Assembly (NCBI GenBank): GCA_946407715.1
Contig: CAMJPH010000021.1
Span: 1-33,890 of the forward strand
Length of the DNA stretch: 33,890 bases
Source: an uncultured Bacteroidales bacterium
GTDB lineage: Bacteria; Bacteroidota; Bacteroidia; Bacteroidales; WCHB1-69
Direction: 5' to 3'
The position numbers and the translations under genes were made by a program. Numbering within the stretch: position 1 is the first letter of the stretch; each line of letters starts with the position of its first letter. The notes under the pieces are model-generated. The model had not been told where the DNA came from. It made no database searches and saw only the letters and a program-made list of their open reading frames with translations. Below, piece by piece: positions 16,439 to 25,870 of this stretch.

Positions 16439-18652
16439 TTACAGCAAGTGCACCGCAACCGTCAGACCGGCCATCACGATGCTCACCATGCTCATCAATT
16501 TGATGAGGATGTTCAGAGACGGACCGGAGGTGTCCTTGAAGGGATCGCCCACGGTGTCGCCCACGACAGTAGCTTTGTGGTTGTCAGAACCCTTGCCGCC
16601 GAAGTTGCCTTCCTCGACATACTTCTTGGCGTTGTCCCAAGCACCACCGGCGTTGGCCATGAAGATAGCCAATACGAAACCGGCGCCGAGACCGCCAACC
16701 AACAGACCGAGCACACCAGCCACACCGAGAATCAAGCCCGTGCAGATGGGAGCCAAGATGGCGAGGATGGACGGGAGCAGCATTTCGCGTTGAGCACCCT
16801 TCGTGGAGATGGCCACGCAACGAGCGTAATCCGGAGTACCCTCACCGGTGAGGATGCCCTTGATTTCGCGGAACTGACGGCGGACTTCCTCCACCATCTT
16901 CTGAGCGGCGCGACCCACAGCGTTCATCGTGAGACCGCAGAACAGGAAGGCCATCATGGAGCCGATGAAGACACCCACGAGCACTTTCGGGTTCATCAAA
17001 GAAACATTGTAATATTCCATGAAGTCGATCAGGGATGCCTGAGCGGTTTCGACGACGCGGTTGCCAAGGTCGAGAGTGTCAGTACCGATACGCACGAGGG
17101 CGATCTTGATCTCTTCCACGTAGGAAGCGAGCAGTGCGAGGGCGGTCAGAGCGGCAGAACCGATGGCGAAGCCCTTACCCGTGGCAGCGGTGGTGTTACC
17201 CAGCGCGTCGAGAGCGTCAGTGCGTTTACGAACTTCAGGTTCCAAACCGCTCATCTCGGCGTTACCACCGGCATTGTCGGCGATAGGACCGTAAGCGTCG
17301 GTAGCCAAAGTGATACCTAACGTGGAAAGCATACCCACAGCTGCGATACCGATACCGTAAAGACCCTTGGAGAGGTTGACGGCCGTGAATTCGATCTGGA
17401 AACCGTTGGCGCACAAGAAAGCGAGGATGATGGCCACGCCGATGGTGAGCACCGGGATGACCGTGGAAATCATACCCAAGCCGATACCGGAGATGATGAC
17501 CGTGGCAGGACCCGTCTGGGATGCCTCAGCGACCTTCTGCGTCGGTTTGAAGGATTGGGAAGTGTAGTATTCCGTTGATTTACCGATAATCACGCCGGCG
17601 AGCAGACCCACAACGACTGAAAGGGAGACCTGCCACCAAACGATGTCAGTGGAATCTTTGAAGAGCACATACATGATGCAGAACGTGGCCACTGCGATGA
17701 GGCAAGCGGCGGTGTTGGTACCGCGGCTGAGGGCCTTGAGCAGTTCGGTCATCGTGGCGTCTTCCTTAGTGCGAACCATGAAGATACCGATCACGGAGAG
17801 AATCACGCCAACGGCGGCAATCATCATAGGAGCGAGGATGGAGCGCATCTGCATTTCAGCACCGAGAGTGGCGAAAGCGGCAGCACCAAGAGCCATGGTG
17901 GAGAGGATAGAGCCAGCGTAGGACTCGTACAGGTCAGCACCCATACCAGCCACGTCACCCACATTGTCGCCCACGTTGTCGGCGATGGTGGCGGGGTTGC
18001 GCGGGTCGTCCTCAGGGATGTTGTATTCGGTCTTACCGACCAGGTCAGCGCCCACGTCAGCGGCTTTGGTGTAGATACCGCCGCCCACACGTGCGAACAA
18101 CGCCTGCGTGGAGGCACCCATACCGAAGGTCAGCATCGTGGTGGTGATAATCACCAGATGGTGTTCCTCAGGAATGAAATGGTCGAGGATGAAGAACCAC
18201 ACGGAAACGTCGAGCAACGCAAGGCCAACGACCGTCAAGCCCATGACAGCACCGCTGCGGAAGGCGATCTGGAGACCCTTGTTGAGAGACTGACGAGCAC
18301 CGTTGGCGGTACGTGCAGAGGCATAAGTGGCGGTCTTCATGCCGAGGAAGCCAGCCAAACCGGAGAAGAAACCGCCGGTCAGGAAAGCGAACCATACCCA
18401 GCCGTTCTGCAGGTCAAAGATCGACATGATGAAGAACAGGATGGCCAAGACGATGAACACGATGGTCACCACCTTGTACTGCTGTTTCAGGTAGGCCATG
18501 GCGCCCTTGCGGACGTGCGAGGCGATTTCACGCATAGTGGGAGTGCCTTCGTCTTCCTTCAGCATTCTGCGATAGAAGAAGAACGCGAAACCCAACGCGA
18601 CAATGGATGCGCAAAACACGATCCATACATACTTGACAAGATTTTCTTCCAT
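16439..18652 (-). CDS. hppA: Membrane-bound ion-pumping pyrophosphatase
   Basis: 737 residues, about 16 membrane helices, normal length for the family. The diagnostic pyrophosphate-binding block is present: ADVGADLVGKTEYNIPEDDP followed by RNPATIADNVGDNVGDVAG. So are the C-terminal acidic motifs DAYGPIADNAGGNAEMSGL and GSDNHKATVVGDTVGDPFKD. The enzyme hydrolyses cytoplasmic pyrophosphate and pumps Na+ and/or H+ outward. GNTTAATGKG carries Ala at the position that distinguishes K+-dependent enzymes (Lys in K+-independent ones), so K+ dependence is expected. Related Bacteroides enzymes have been reported to move both Na+ and H+. Its start is preceded by a heptamer repeat, with no clear TAnnTTTG box. 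Confidence 0.97.
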   Translation of the reverse strand: MEENLVKYVWIVFCASIVALGFAFFFYRRMLKEDEGTPTMREIASHVRKGAMAYLKQQYKVVTIVFIVLAILFFIMSIFDLQNGWVWFAFLTGGFFSGLAGFLGMKTATYASARTANGARQSLNKGLQIAFRSGAVMGLTVVGLALLDVSVWFFILDHFIPEEHHLVIITTTMLTFGMGASTQALFARVGGGIYTKAADVGADLVGKTEYNIPEDDPRNPATIADNVGDNVGDVAGMGADLYESYAGSILSTMALGAAAFATLGAEMQMRSILAPMMIAAVGVILSVIGIFMVRTKEDATMTELLKALSRGTNTAACLIAVATFCIMYVLFKDSTDIVWWQVSLSVVVGLLAGVIIGKSTEYYTSQSFKPTQKVAEASQTGPATVIISGIGLGMISTVIPVLTIGVAIILAFLCANGFQIEFTAVNLSKGLYGIGIAAVGMLSTLGITLATDAYGPIADNAGGNAEMSGLEPEVRKRTDALDALGNTTAATGKGFAIGSAALTALALLASYVEEIKIALVRIGTDTLDLGNRVVETAQASLIDFMEYYNVSLMNPKVLVGVFIGSMMAFLFCGLTMNAVGRAAQKMVEEVRRQFREIKGILTGEGTPDYARCVAISTKGAQREMLLPSILAILAPICTGLILGVAGVLGLLVGGLGAGFVLAIFMANAGGAWDNAKKYVEEGNFGGKGSDNHKATVVGDTVGDPFKDTSGPSLNILIKLMSMVSIVMAGLTVAVHLL

Positions 18653-18702
18653 ACTTTTTTGATTTTTATGAATAATTTAGTTAGTTGTTTCTTTTTCAGC
18701 TA

Positions 18703-18730
18703 TTGGCTGTTGGCCGTTGGCTGTTGGCTA
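18703..18730. repeat. Heptamer tandem repeat (TTGGCTG x4)
   Basis: TTGGCTG, TTGGCCG, TTGGCTG, TTGGCTA. It lies in the 84-bp gap between the hppA start and the upstream dipeptidyl peptidase stop. Confidence 0.75.
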
Positions 18731-18736
18731 TGCTAA

Positions 18737-20926
18737 TTACAAATTCTCAAGAATATATTTTGCCAACTTGTTATACAAATACGTCCTCGTGTTCCCGCCC
18801 ATGATGAAGTGGTTCTTGTTGGGGAAGAAGAACTGGTCGTATTCGATGCCGGCCGCGTTCAAGCCCTTCACCAACTCCATGGCGTTCTGGAAATGGACAT
18901 TGTCGTCGGCAGTGCCGTGAATCAGCAAGTACTTTCCTTTGAGGTCCTTGGCGTAAGTTGTCGGGGAGTTGAGGTCGTAGCCGTCGGGGTTCTCCTGCGG
19001 GGTGCGCATGAACCGCTCGGTGTAGATGTTGTCGTAGTAGCGCCAGTTGGTGACGGGCGCCACCGAGATGGCCATCTTGAAGGCACCGTCGCCACGGAAC
19101 ATCGACAAAGCGGAGAGATAACCGCCGAAGCTCCATCCCCAGATGCCGATACGCTCGCCATCCACGTATGACTGCTTCTTGAGCCAATTGGCCGCGGCAA
19201 TCTGGTCGATGGCCTCGTACTTGCCCATCTGCTGGTAGATCACCTTCTTGAAGGCATCACCACGGGTGGCCGTACCACGACCGTCGAAACAGACGCTGAT
19301 GTAGCCATGCTGCGCCAGCATCTGGTAGAAGGCGAGATCCATCGCACTGCTGTAGGCGTTCATCACCTGTTGCGAACCGGGACCGCCATAGCAGTTCATC
19401 ATCACCGGATATTTCTTGCTCGGGTCGAAATTGGCCGGCTTCATCATCCAGCCGTACAGCGTCACGCCATCAGCTGTGGTGAAGCTGATGATCTCGCGCT
19501 TCACGAAGCCATATTCGTCCATCGTGTTCTTCACGTTCTGGTTGTCGTTCAACACACGCAACTCCTTGCCAGTCTTGTCGTTGATGGTGTATTTCGGAAG
19601 CGTGTTCAAGTCGGAGTATTGCAAGCGGTAGTAGTTGCCGTTCGGACAGAATTCCGTGCTCGCCCAACCGTTTCCGGCAGTCAGCAGTTGTTTCTTAATC
19701 TTCTTGCTGTCATAATTGATGACGTAGAGGTCGCGATTCAACACACCGGATTCATTTGAGAGGTAGTAAATCTGCTTTTTAGCTTCGTCAACAAATTGAA
19801 TCTCATTGACTTCCCATTGTCCGTTGGTCAGTTGCTTGATTTCGCCGCCAAAGGTTACTTTGTAGATGTGGTTGAAACCGTTGCGCTCGGAAGTGACAAT
19901 CATGGAGTTGTTGTCTTTCAGGAAGTAGTAGTTGTCAGTCACATCCAGCCATTTCTCGTTGACATCCTGATAAACAACATCTTGCGCTTTAGAGACAGTG
20001 TTGTAACGGATGAAATCAAGTTGGTTCTGATGGCGGTTGAGTTTCAGCACGATGGCGTCGCGGCTGTTGGGCAGCCAATAGACACGCGGGAAATAGCAGT
20101 TGCTGTTGTCGCCGAGGTCAAGGCGGGTGTCGGTGCCGGTCGCGAGGTCGTAAATGTGCACCTCCACGAGAGAATTGTCCTCGCCGGCCTTCGGGTATTT
20201 GTACTTGAAATCCGTGGGGTAAAGCTCGTCGTACATCGGGATGGTGTATTCCTTCACGCGGCTCTCATCGAAACGGAGGTAGGCGATCTTAGTACCGTCG
20301 GGCGACCAGGAAGCGGCCTGCGACATGTCGAGTTCCTCCTCATAAACCCAATCCGCGAAACCGTTCAAGATGTGGTTGAGCTTGCCGTCGCGGGTAATGC
20401 GCACTATCTTGCCCGTAGTCAAATCTTGATAGTAGAGGTCGCAATCGCGGGCGAAGACCACTTTGCTGCCATCCTTGGAGAGTTCGGCGAAACGGAGCAG
20501 ATGCGTCGTGTCGGAAATCGGAGTAAGTTTCTTACTTTCAATGTCATAAACGTAGTAATGCGCCAAAGAAGAACGTCTGTAGATGCTCTCCTGATCGAAG
20601 GCCAGCATAATCTTCTTCTCGTCAGCAGAGAAGGTATAATCGCTGATGCCCGGCACTGAAAGTCGTTCTTTAGATGCTGCAGTCAAATCACTGTGCGACA
20701 ATATAATACCAGCGACTGAGCCATCACTGAAATGATGCCTTTCGATGCCAGCGCGTTTGATGACGGTGTAATCGTCGCTCACGGGCATGGCGGTGTAGCC
20801 GGCCACCCCGCGCGGGTAGAACGAAAAGTTGTCCCAAATCTCTTCAACGGTGATTTTCTTCGACTGCGAGAATCCGCAAATCCCTATAAACACAAGAAGG
20901 AGTGTAAATAATAAATGTTTCTTCAT
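18737..20926 (-). CDS. Dipeptidyl peptidase IV (S9 family), exported
   Basis: 729 residues with a signal peptide (MKKHLLFTLLLVFIGICGFS). An N-terminal beta-propeller (about 40-470) contains the DPP-IV substrate-anchoring Glu pair in DWVYEEEL near residue 200. The C-terminal alpha/beta hydrolase domain has GWSFGG (Ser599), HGTADDNVHF (Asp674) and NKNHF (His706), a complete triad. It removes Xaa-Pro (or Xaa-Ala) dipeptides from peptides in the periplasm or at the surface, supporting peptide use. Homologues are well known in Porphyromonas and Bacteroides. It has its own promoter at 20947-20954 and is monocistronic. Confidence 0.95.
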   Translation of the reverse strand: MKKHLLFTLLLVFIGICGFSQSKKITVEEIWDNFSFYPRGVAGYTAMPVSDDYTVIKRAGIERHHFSDGSVAGIILSHSDLTAASKERLSVPGISDYTFSADEKKIMLAFDQESIYRRSSLAHYYVYDIESKKLTPISDTTHLLRFAELSKDGSKVVFARDCDLYYQDLTTGKIVRITRDGKLNHILNGFADWVYEEELDMSQAASWSPDGTKIAYLRFDESRVKEYTIPMYDELYPTDFKYKYPKAGEDNSLVEVHIYDLATGTDTRLDLGDNSNCYFPRVYWLPNSRDAIVLKLNRHQNQLDFIRYNTVSKAQDVVYQDVNEKWLDVTDNYYFLKDNNSMIVTSERNGFNHIYKVTFGGEIKQLTNGQWEVNEIQFVDEAKKQIYYLSNESGVLNRDLYVINYDSKKIKKQLLTAGNGWASTEFCPNGNYYRLQYSDLNTLPKYTINDKTGKELRVLNDNQNVKNTMDEYGFVKREIISFTTADGVTLYGWMMKPANFDPSKKYPVMMNCYGGPGSQQVMNAYSSAMDLAFYQMLAQHGYISVCFDGRGTATRGDAFKKVIYQQMGKYEAIDQIAAANWLKKQSYVDGERIGIWGWSFGGYLSALSMFRGDGAFKMAISVAPVTNWRYYDNIYTERFMRTPQENPDGYDLNSPTTYAKDLKGKYLLIHGTADDNVHFQNAMELVKGLNAAGIEYDQFFFPNKNHFIMGGNTRTYLYNKLAKYILENL

Positions 20927-20946
20927 CGGCGAAAAATTTTAAGCTG

Positions 20947-20954
20947 CAAAGATA
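20947..20954 (-). promoter_or_regulatory. Promoter -7 box for dipeptidyl peptidase IV
   Basis: The minus strand reads TATCTTTG, a perfect TAnnTTTG box 21 bp upstream of the ATG. Confidence 0.7.
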
Positions 20955-21025
20955 CAAAATCCTTTAATATGATTGTTACGCTAATTCTAAAAATTGACTA
21001 TTGACTTAAACCATTCTTCCTTCAG

Positions 21026-21095
21026 CATTCAGCATTCAACATTCAACATTCAGCATTCAACATTCAACATTCAGCATTCAACATTCAGCATTCAA
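21026..21095. repeat. Heptamer tandem repeat (CATTCAR x10)
   Basis: Ten uninterrupted 7-bp units of CATTCAA or CATTCAG, flanked by partial units. It lies between the porin stop codon and the dipeptidyl peptidase promoter, about 70-140 bp upstream of that promoter box. Such arrays can change copy number by slippage. Confidence 0.9.
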
Positions 21096-21100
21096 CATTC

Positions 21101-22276
21101 TCAAAACCTCACCGAGACTTTCGCCGCCAGCGAATGCCCCAACTTTTCGTAGGCGGCACGGCGCTTGAGTGTGTAGTCGAGGTGGACGCGCACGTGCTCC
21201 TCGGGCCACCATTCGAGGTCGAAGGAGAAATAGTGCGCGGTGGATTCCGGAATCTGCCGGTCGCGGACATAGTAGTCGTAACGGAACAACGGGCGTATGC
21301 GCTGCTGCACGTTACTCTTGCTCCCCCACCCCATGTAGAACCAGTATCCGACAAAAGCGTAGAGTCCCCGCGTCTTCACCAAATACACCGAATCGACTGT
21401 CATCGGGTCGTCCTCGGCGATGCCCGTGGTGCCCTGCAGGTACTCGGCACGGGCCGTCCAGTGCTTGCCGAGGTATTCCGCGCCCGCCGACCAGCGATTG
21501 CGCGGTGCGTTACGTTCTTTGTAGAGCGGGTAGTTACCGTAATAAACCGATCCCGACAGCCGGAAGTTCTTCACGAACGGGTAGAAATCCAGCCGCGCCG
21601 AGAAATCCTTGCTCAAGTTATCCTTGCGGATGTTGATACCAGCGCCACCGAAAACGCCGGCATAGTAGTTCAGAATCGGGATACGCTCGTCGCCGCGCTT
21701 GTAATCCGCCAAAGTGCCCGACAGCATCGCGCCGATTTCCAGACCGTTGGCATATTCGGGAATGCCAGAAACATCCACAAATCCGGCCAACGCCGCCACC
21801 GACTGCGACAACTCCACAAACTCCAAGTCCAACGGCGACAGGAAGTTGTCCATAGTGTAAGGGGTTTTGATCTGCCCGATCCAAAGATGGGCATACTTGC
21901 AGAATTTCACCCGCAGCCATGCATCGAGCAGACGCGGGGTGAAAGCCATATCCGCCTGCAAACGGAAATCTATCATCGGATGGAAACGCCCGGAAAAATC
22001 AAACCGGGCACGGCGCAACATGATGACATCGCTCTGCACCAGCATGCCGTTGTCCTCGCGCTGCCAATCGTGGCCGTACTGTGTATCCACAAAACCGTGA
22101 ACCTGCAGATAGTCACTGAGTTTCCAGTCTCGTCTTTGCTTGGACGCGGGAACAATGGAGTCCTGCTGCGCCTTCACACACGGAACGAGGAAAAGCAGGC
22201 ACAAAAAAGCAACAACGGTGGCCCTTTTCGACAAAATACGCCGTATCCCAAAACATAAAGCTAACATATTCAACAT
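21101..22276 (-). CDS. Outer-membrane porin, OprO/OprP (phosphate-selective porin) family
   Basis: 391 residues. An N-terminal hydrophobic signal segment (ATVVAFLCLLFLVPCVKA, about 19-36) is followed by a beta-barrel. Characteristic blocks are DYLQVHGFVDTQYGHDW, LRRARFDFSGRFHPMIDFRL, LLDAWLRVKF and LWIGQIKTPYTMDNFLSPLD, which fit the porin O/P family, and the protein ends in a terminal Phe (SVRF) as outer-membrane barrels do. Members take up anions such as phosphate or pyrophosphate in some bacteria. Substrate specificity cannot be read here. Two in-frame ATGs (22276, 22267) are possible starts. The promoter at 22311-22318 is divergent from that of the T9SS protein. Confidence 0.85.
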   Translation of the reverse strand: MLNMLALCFGIRRILSKRATVVAFLCLLFLVPCVKAQQDSIVPASKQRRDWKLSDYLQVHGFVDTQYGHDWQREDNGMLVQSDVIMLRRARFDFSGRFHPMIDFRLQADMAFTPRLLDAWLRVKFCKYAHLWIGQIKTPYTMDNFLSPLDLEFVELSQSVAALAGFVDVSGIPEYANGLEIGAMLSGTLADYKRGDERIPILNYYAGVFGGAGINIRKDNLSKDFSARLDFYPFVKNFRLSGSVYYGNYPLYKERNAPRNRWSAGAEYLGKHWTARAEYLQGTTGIAEDDPMTVDSVYLVKTRGLYAFVGYWFYMGWGSKSNVQQRIRPLFRYDYYVRDRQIPESTAHYFSFDLEWWPEEHVRVHLDYTLKRRAAYEKLGHSLAAKVSVRF

Positions 22277-22310
22277 ATTATCAAAACAATTACGCTGGAA
22301 AAAATTTATG

Positions 22311-22318
22311 CAAAGATA
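22311..22318 (-). promoter_or_regulatory. Promoter -7 box for the porin
   Basis: The minus strand reads TATCTTTG, a perfect TAnnTTTG box 35 bp upstream of the ATG at 22276. Confidence 0.7.
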
Positions 22319-22338
22319 GCAATTACGTAGTTTTTTTA

Positions 22339-22346
22339 TATTTTTG
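22339..22346 (+). promoter_or_regulatory. Promoter -7 box for the T9SS type B protein
   Basis: TATTTTTG, 31 bp before the ATG at 22378, only 20 bp from the divergent porin box. The two promoters may share regulation. Confidence 0.65.
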
Positions 22347-22377
22347 CACGTTTAAAAATATAGTAAGGTATGATTTC

Positions 22378-25338
22378 ATGAAAAAATCTGCGTTTTTATA
22401 TATAGCTATTATTGGATTGTGCTGTCTATCCTCATACGCGCAGACAAGTGTAAACATGGGGAGTACTTCCAGCATAACTGGCTGTGACTTCAATATTTAC
22501 GATGAAGGAGGTCCTACAGGGGCATACGGACCGCTAAACAATCACACCTTGACCATCCACCCGAATGCCAGCAGCGGACGCATAGCCATCGAAATCTCCA
22601 GCATAGACATCCACCATAATGACACGCTATACATCTACGACGGAACCACGGCTACAGGCACCCCTTTAGCCGTAATCAACAACTCAAACTACACTTACAT
22701 CAACTATAACAACATCTACATGGCTTCGGAGAGCAATGCCTCGGGTGCTCTTACCCTGCGATTCAAGTCCTCTTATTTCATAACACTTTTCGGCAACAAC
22801 CACGGGGCCGGTTTTGCGCTGCATGCCACATGTGTGGCTCCATGCCACCCTTTCAACATCACCCTGGACCAAGCCGGATGCTCACATGTTCCATCACTGC
22901 ATCCTGACGACCCCTACCCCTATATTGACCTCTGTCCAAACGAGGAAGTGCATCTGTCCGTGAACGGGATCTATCAGCCTGGGGCGGGATATAGTCAAAG
23001 CGACGCCACCACGGTTTTCACATGGAATTTGGGTTCCGACACCACCCTCATCGGCGCCGGAATGCACGAGATCACCCACGTGTTTACAGCTGGCGAGGGA
23101 TACGAGGTGGTCGTCACGGCAAAAGACTCGCTGCAATGCCCGGCCACGCAGCCCGTCACATTCCGCGTGCGCGTCTCCGCCAATCCGGTGAAACACCTCG
23201 CCACGCTCCCCGAACTGTGTGCCGGACAGTCCATCTCTCCCACATTCGGATATGAAGACACCAACCAAATCGTTCTGAAGACAGTCGGGCACTCGCAACA
23301 AGCCTCCCTTATCGTCAACGACACTGTCTTTCTCCCTGACGGCAATTACTGTCCGCCCTACGGCATTTACTACCGTTCCAACGTTACCTTCTCGGAGTTC
23401 CCCCCTGGTGCCACAATCACTAGTGCCAACGATATTCTCTATGTGCGCATCAAGATGGAACATTCCGCCATTGAGGATTTGAAAATAGACATTTACTGTC
23501 CTAACGGCAGTTCAAGTGCCATCCTTCCCAATCCCAACCATCAGACCTTTTGGGGCGGGAACATGCAATATTTTAGGGTCAACATGGGAAGCGCCTGCCG
23601 GCCCGACGGCGGCAGCTGTTCCCCCTCAATCAATCCAATGGGAGAGCCCTGGAACTACATTTGGTCCAACAACAACACTCTCGGATACCAGTATGCCGCC
23701 GCTAACGGATGCTGCTTCGAGACCGACAATTTCCACAGCCACTATAACCCCCATTGGGACGACTCCAACTACATGTATTTCGGCGACAACACCCATTCCT
23801 ACAGCGTGGATTCCTCCAACGTGGCCAACATGACGCAAATATATCACCCATACCAGAGCTTCAACTCCCTGATTGGCTGTCCTTTGAACGGAAACTGGTA
23901 CATTCAGGTGCAAGACATGATAGAAGAAGACAACGGCTATCTTGTGGAATGGGAGCTGGCTCTTGACCCGAACCTGCTGCCGAGCACCTGGGAATACTCA
24001 ATCAACATCGACTCTTTGTACTTCACTGGAGATCAAGTCACTGATGAGACCACACTGATTCCGCAGACCCCTGGTAGCCAACCATTTACCATAAACCTCG
24101 TTGATGAATTCGGATGCCGGTACGACACCACCGTGCATGTTGTCACACATGCTTGGCCAGAGGTATCACTTGGTGACAGCCTAAAAATCTGCGACGGTCA
24201 CTCCGTGACTCTGACTCCTGATAATCCAAACAACGCCTACAACTATCTTTGGAACACCGGAGCCACCACGGCGGCCATATCGGTCTCCGACCCGGGTGTC
24301 TATTCGTTGGCCGCACGTGTCATAAAAAGCGGGGAAATCCTCTGCCAGAGCAGCGACACCGTGGAGGTACAGGAAAGCGCAGCCATCACCACGAGCGTTA
24401 ACGATGAGGTTTGTGCCGGCACGGACTACAACGGTTACGACTTCCACATCGCCGCCGCCGACATGGGAGAGAACAGCTTCTACTCCACGACCCGCACTCT
24501 CACAGCCCAAAACGGTTGCGACAGCATAGTGACCCTGAGCCTGACCATTCACCCATTGACAACAGAGCATACTGAAGTGACCGCCTGCGAGCAATTTTTC
24601 TGGGAGGGGGAGACTTACACCGAAAGTGGCGAGTTCACCCGCACCTATACCAACTCACACGGCTGCGACAGCGTGCTCACGCTGCGACTCAACATCGGGC
24701 ACCCTTCCGAAACCGAGGTGGAGGCAACATCCTGCGGCCCCTATCGCTGGGGAAATGAAATCTTTGCCGAATCCGGAACTTACAGTAAGACTTTCGTGTC
24801 ATCCCACGAATGCGACAGTGTGGTGACCCTGCATCTCACCGTGGTCGACACCACCTTGCACACAACCTCTTCGAATCCAGACTTCTGCCTCACCGAGGAG
24901 ACGACTCTTTCCGTCGATGGCAATTTCGACACCTATCTGTGGAGTACCGGAGAGACGGGGAGCAGCATTTTTGTGACGCGGAGCGGTTACTACACGGTGG
25001 TTGCCTCTAACTACGCCTGCGAACGCACCGCCACCGTCCTCGTCCCGTTCTGCCCGCCCTCACTCACCCTACCCAACGCTTTCACCCCAGGCAACTCCGA
25101 TGGCCTCAACGACGGTTTTGCCTTGACCGAACGCGACCGCAACCAGATCGTGACCTTCCACATCGCCATCTACAATCGCTGGGGAGAGCTCGTTTACGCC
25201 TCCGAAGACAAGAATTTCCGATGGGACGGCACCAAAAACGGCAAAATAATTCCCAACACGGTTTACAACTACGTCATCCACTGCACCGACCACAATGGCA
25301 AGCCCTACCGCATCAGCGGGAGTGTGACAGTGCTGTAA
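22378..25338 (+). CDS. Large T9SS type B sorted surface protein (CUB, P-domain-like and CHU_C domains)
   Basis: 986 residues with a signal peptide (MKKSAFLYIAIIGLCCLSSYAQ). An N-terminal CUB-like domain (about 30-150) has SIDIHHNDTLYIYDG. A central proprotein-convertase P-domain-like segment (about 340-535) ends in LNGNWYIQVQDMIEEDNGYL. Several Ig-like repeats follow with the recurring CDSIVTLSLTI/CDSVLTLRL motif. The final 95 residues (PNAFTPGNSDGLNDGF, IYNRWGELVYASED, WDGTKNG) are the gliding-motility-associated CHU_C type B sorting domain. Such proteins cross the outer membrane by the type IX system and stay on the surface or are released. It has no protease domain, so an adhesin-like role is likely but not shown. 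Confidence 0.88.
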   Translation: MKKSAFLYIAIIGLCCLSSYAQTSVNMGSTSSITGCDFNIYDEGGPTGAYGPLNNHTLTIHPNASSGRIAIEISSIDIHHNDTLYIYDGTTATGTPLAVINNSNYTYINYNNIYMASESNASGALTLRFKSSYFITLFGNNHGAGFALHATCVAPCHPFNITLDQAGCSHVPSLHPDDPYPYIDLCPNEEVHLSVNGIYQPGAGYSQSDATTVFTWNLGSDTTLIGAGMHEITHVFTAGEGYEVVVTAKDSLQCPATQPVTFRVRVSANPVKHLATLPELCAGQSISPTFGYEDTNQIVLKTVGHSQQASLIVNDTVFLPDGNYCPPYGIYYRSNVTFSEFPPGATITSANDILYVRIKMEHSAIEDLKIDIYCPNGSSSAILPNPNHQTFWGGNMQYFRVNMGSACRPDGGSCSPSINPMGEPWNYIWSNNNTLGYQYAAANGCCFETDNFHSHYNPHWDDSNYMYFGDNTHSYSVDSSNVANMTQIYHPYQSFNSLIGCPLNGNWYIQVQDMIEEDNGYLVEWELALDPNLLPSTWEYSINIDSLYFTGDQVTDETTLIPQTPGSQPFTINLVDEFGCRYDTTVHVVTHAWPEVSLGDSLKICDGHSVTLTPDNPNNAYNYLWNTGATTAAISVSDPGVYSLAARVIKSGEILCQSSDTVEVQESAAITTSVNDEVCAGTDYNGYDFHIAAADMGENSFYSTTRTLTAQNGCDSIVTLSLTIHPLTTEHTEVTACEQFFWEGETYTESGEFTRTYTNSHGCDSVLTLRLNIGHPSETEVEATSCGPYRWGNEIFAESGTYSKTFVSSHECDSVVTLHLTVVDTTLHTTSSNPDFCLTEETTLSVDGNFDTYLWSTGETGSSIFVTRSGYYTVVASNYACERTATVLVPFCPPSLTLPNAFTPGNSDGLNDGFALTERDRNQIVTFHIAIYNRWGELVYASEDKNFRWDGTKNGKIIPNTVYNYVIHCTDHNGKPYRISGSVTVL

Positions 25339-25367
25339 AGAAGAGGGCAAGATACACAAATTTTATG

Positions 25368-25375
25368 TACTTTTG
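25368..25375 (+). promoter_or_regulatory. Promoter -7 box for yqeY-lpxB
   Basis: TACTTTTG matches TAnnTTTG and lies 35 bp before the yqeY ATG at 25411. Confidence 0.65.
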
Positions 25376-25410
25376 CCGCATTGTTTCCTAAAACTAAAAA
25401 AGCAATCATT

Positions 25411-25863
25411 ATGGCATTAGAGCAAAAAATCAACGAAGACATCAAAGCCGCGATGCTGGCCCGTGAATCTCAGAAACTCAACGCTTTACGCGCTGTGAAA
25501 TCCGCCATTCTGTTAGCCAAAACCCAAAAGGGCGGTGGCGGGGACCTTGACGAGGAGTCCGAAATCAAGATTCTGAAACAATTGGTGAAACAACGCCAGG
25601 AATCGGCGGAGACCTACAAGGCACAAAACCGCGAGGATTTGGCTGCCGAGGAGCAGTTCCAGCTTGACATCATCCAGGCCTACCTTCCGCAAATGCTTTC
25701 CCCTGAGGAGGTTGAAGCGACAATCAAAGGCATCATCGCCGACAACGGCTTCAGCGGCATGAAAGACATGGGCAAGGTGATGGTCATGGCCACCAAGACG
25801 TTTGCCGGCAAGGCCGACAACAAGCAGGTGTCCGACATCGTGAAACGGCTTTTGGCCCAATAG
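25411..25863 (+). CDS. yqeY: GatB/YqeY domain protein
   Basis: 150 residues, the usual length for stand-alone YqeY. Typical features are the N-terminal helix MALEQKINEDIKAAMLARES, LNALRAVKSAI, the ILKQLVKQRQESAETYKAQN helix, AYLPQMLSPEEVE and the tail ADNKQVSDIVKRLL. YqeY resembles the tail domain of the GatB amidotransferase subunit and is thought to bind tRNA; its cellular role is unclear. It is followed 7 bp later by lpxB, so the two are co-transcribed. Confidence 0.92.
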   Translation: MALEQKINEDIKAAMLARESQKLNALRAVKSAILLAKTQKGGGGDLDEESEIKILKQLVKQRQESAETYKAQNREDLAAEEQFQLDIIQAYLPQMLSPEEVEATIKGIIADNGFSGMKDMGKVMVMATKTFAGKADNKQVSDIVKRLLAQ

Positions 25864-25870
25864 TTTGCCG

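Noticed and set aside
16448..17320. Plus-strand 290-codon open frame in hppA
   Set aside because: A shadow of hppA, with a His/Asp/Gly-rich product and no coding logic.
21134..22258. Plus-strand 374-codon open frame opposite the porin
   Set aside because: A shadow of the porin gene, which has the signal peptide and the terminal Phe.
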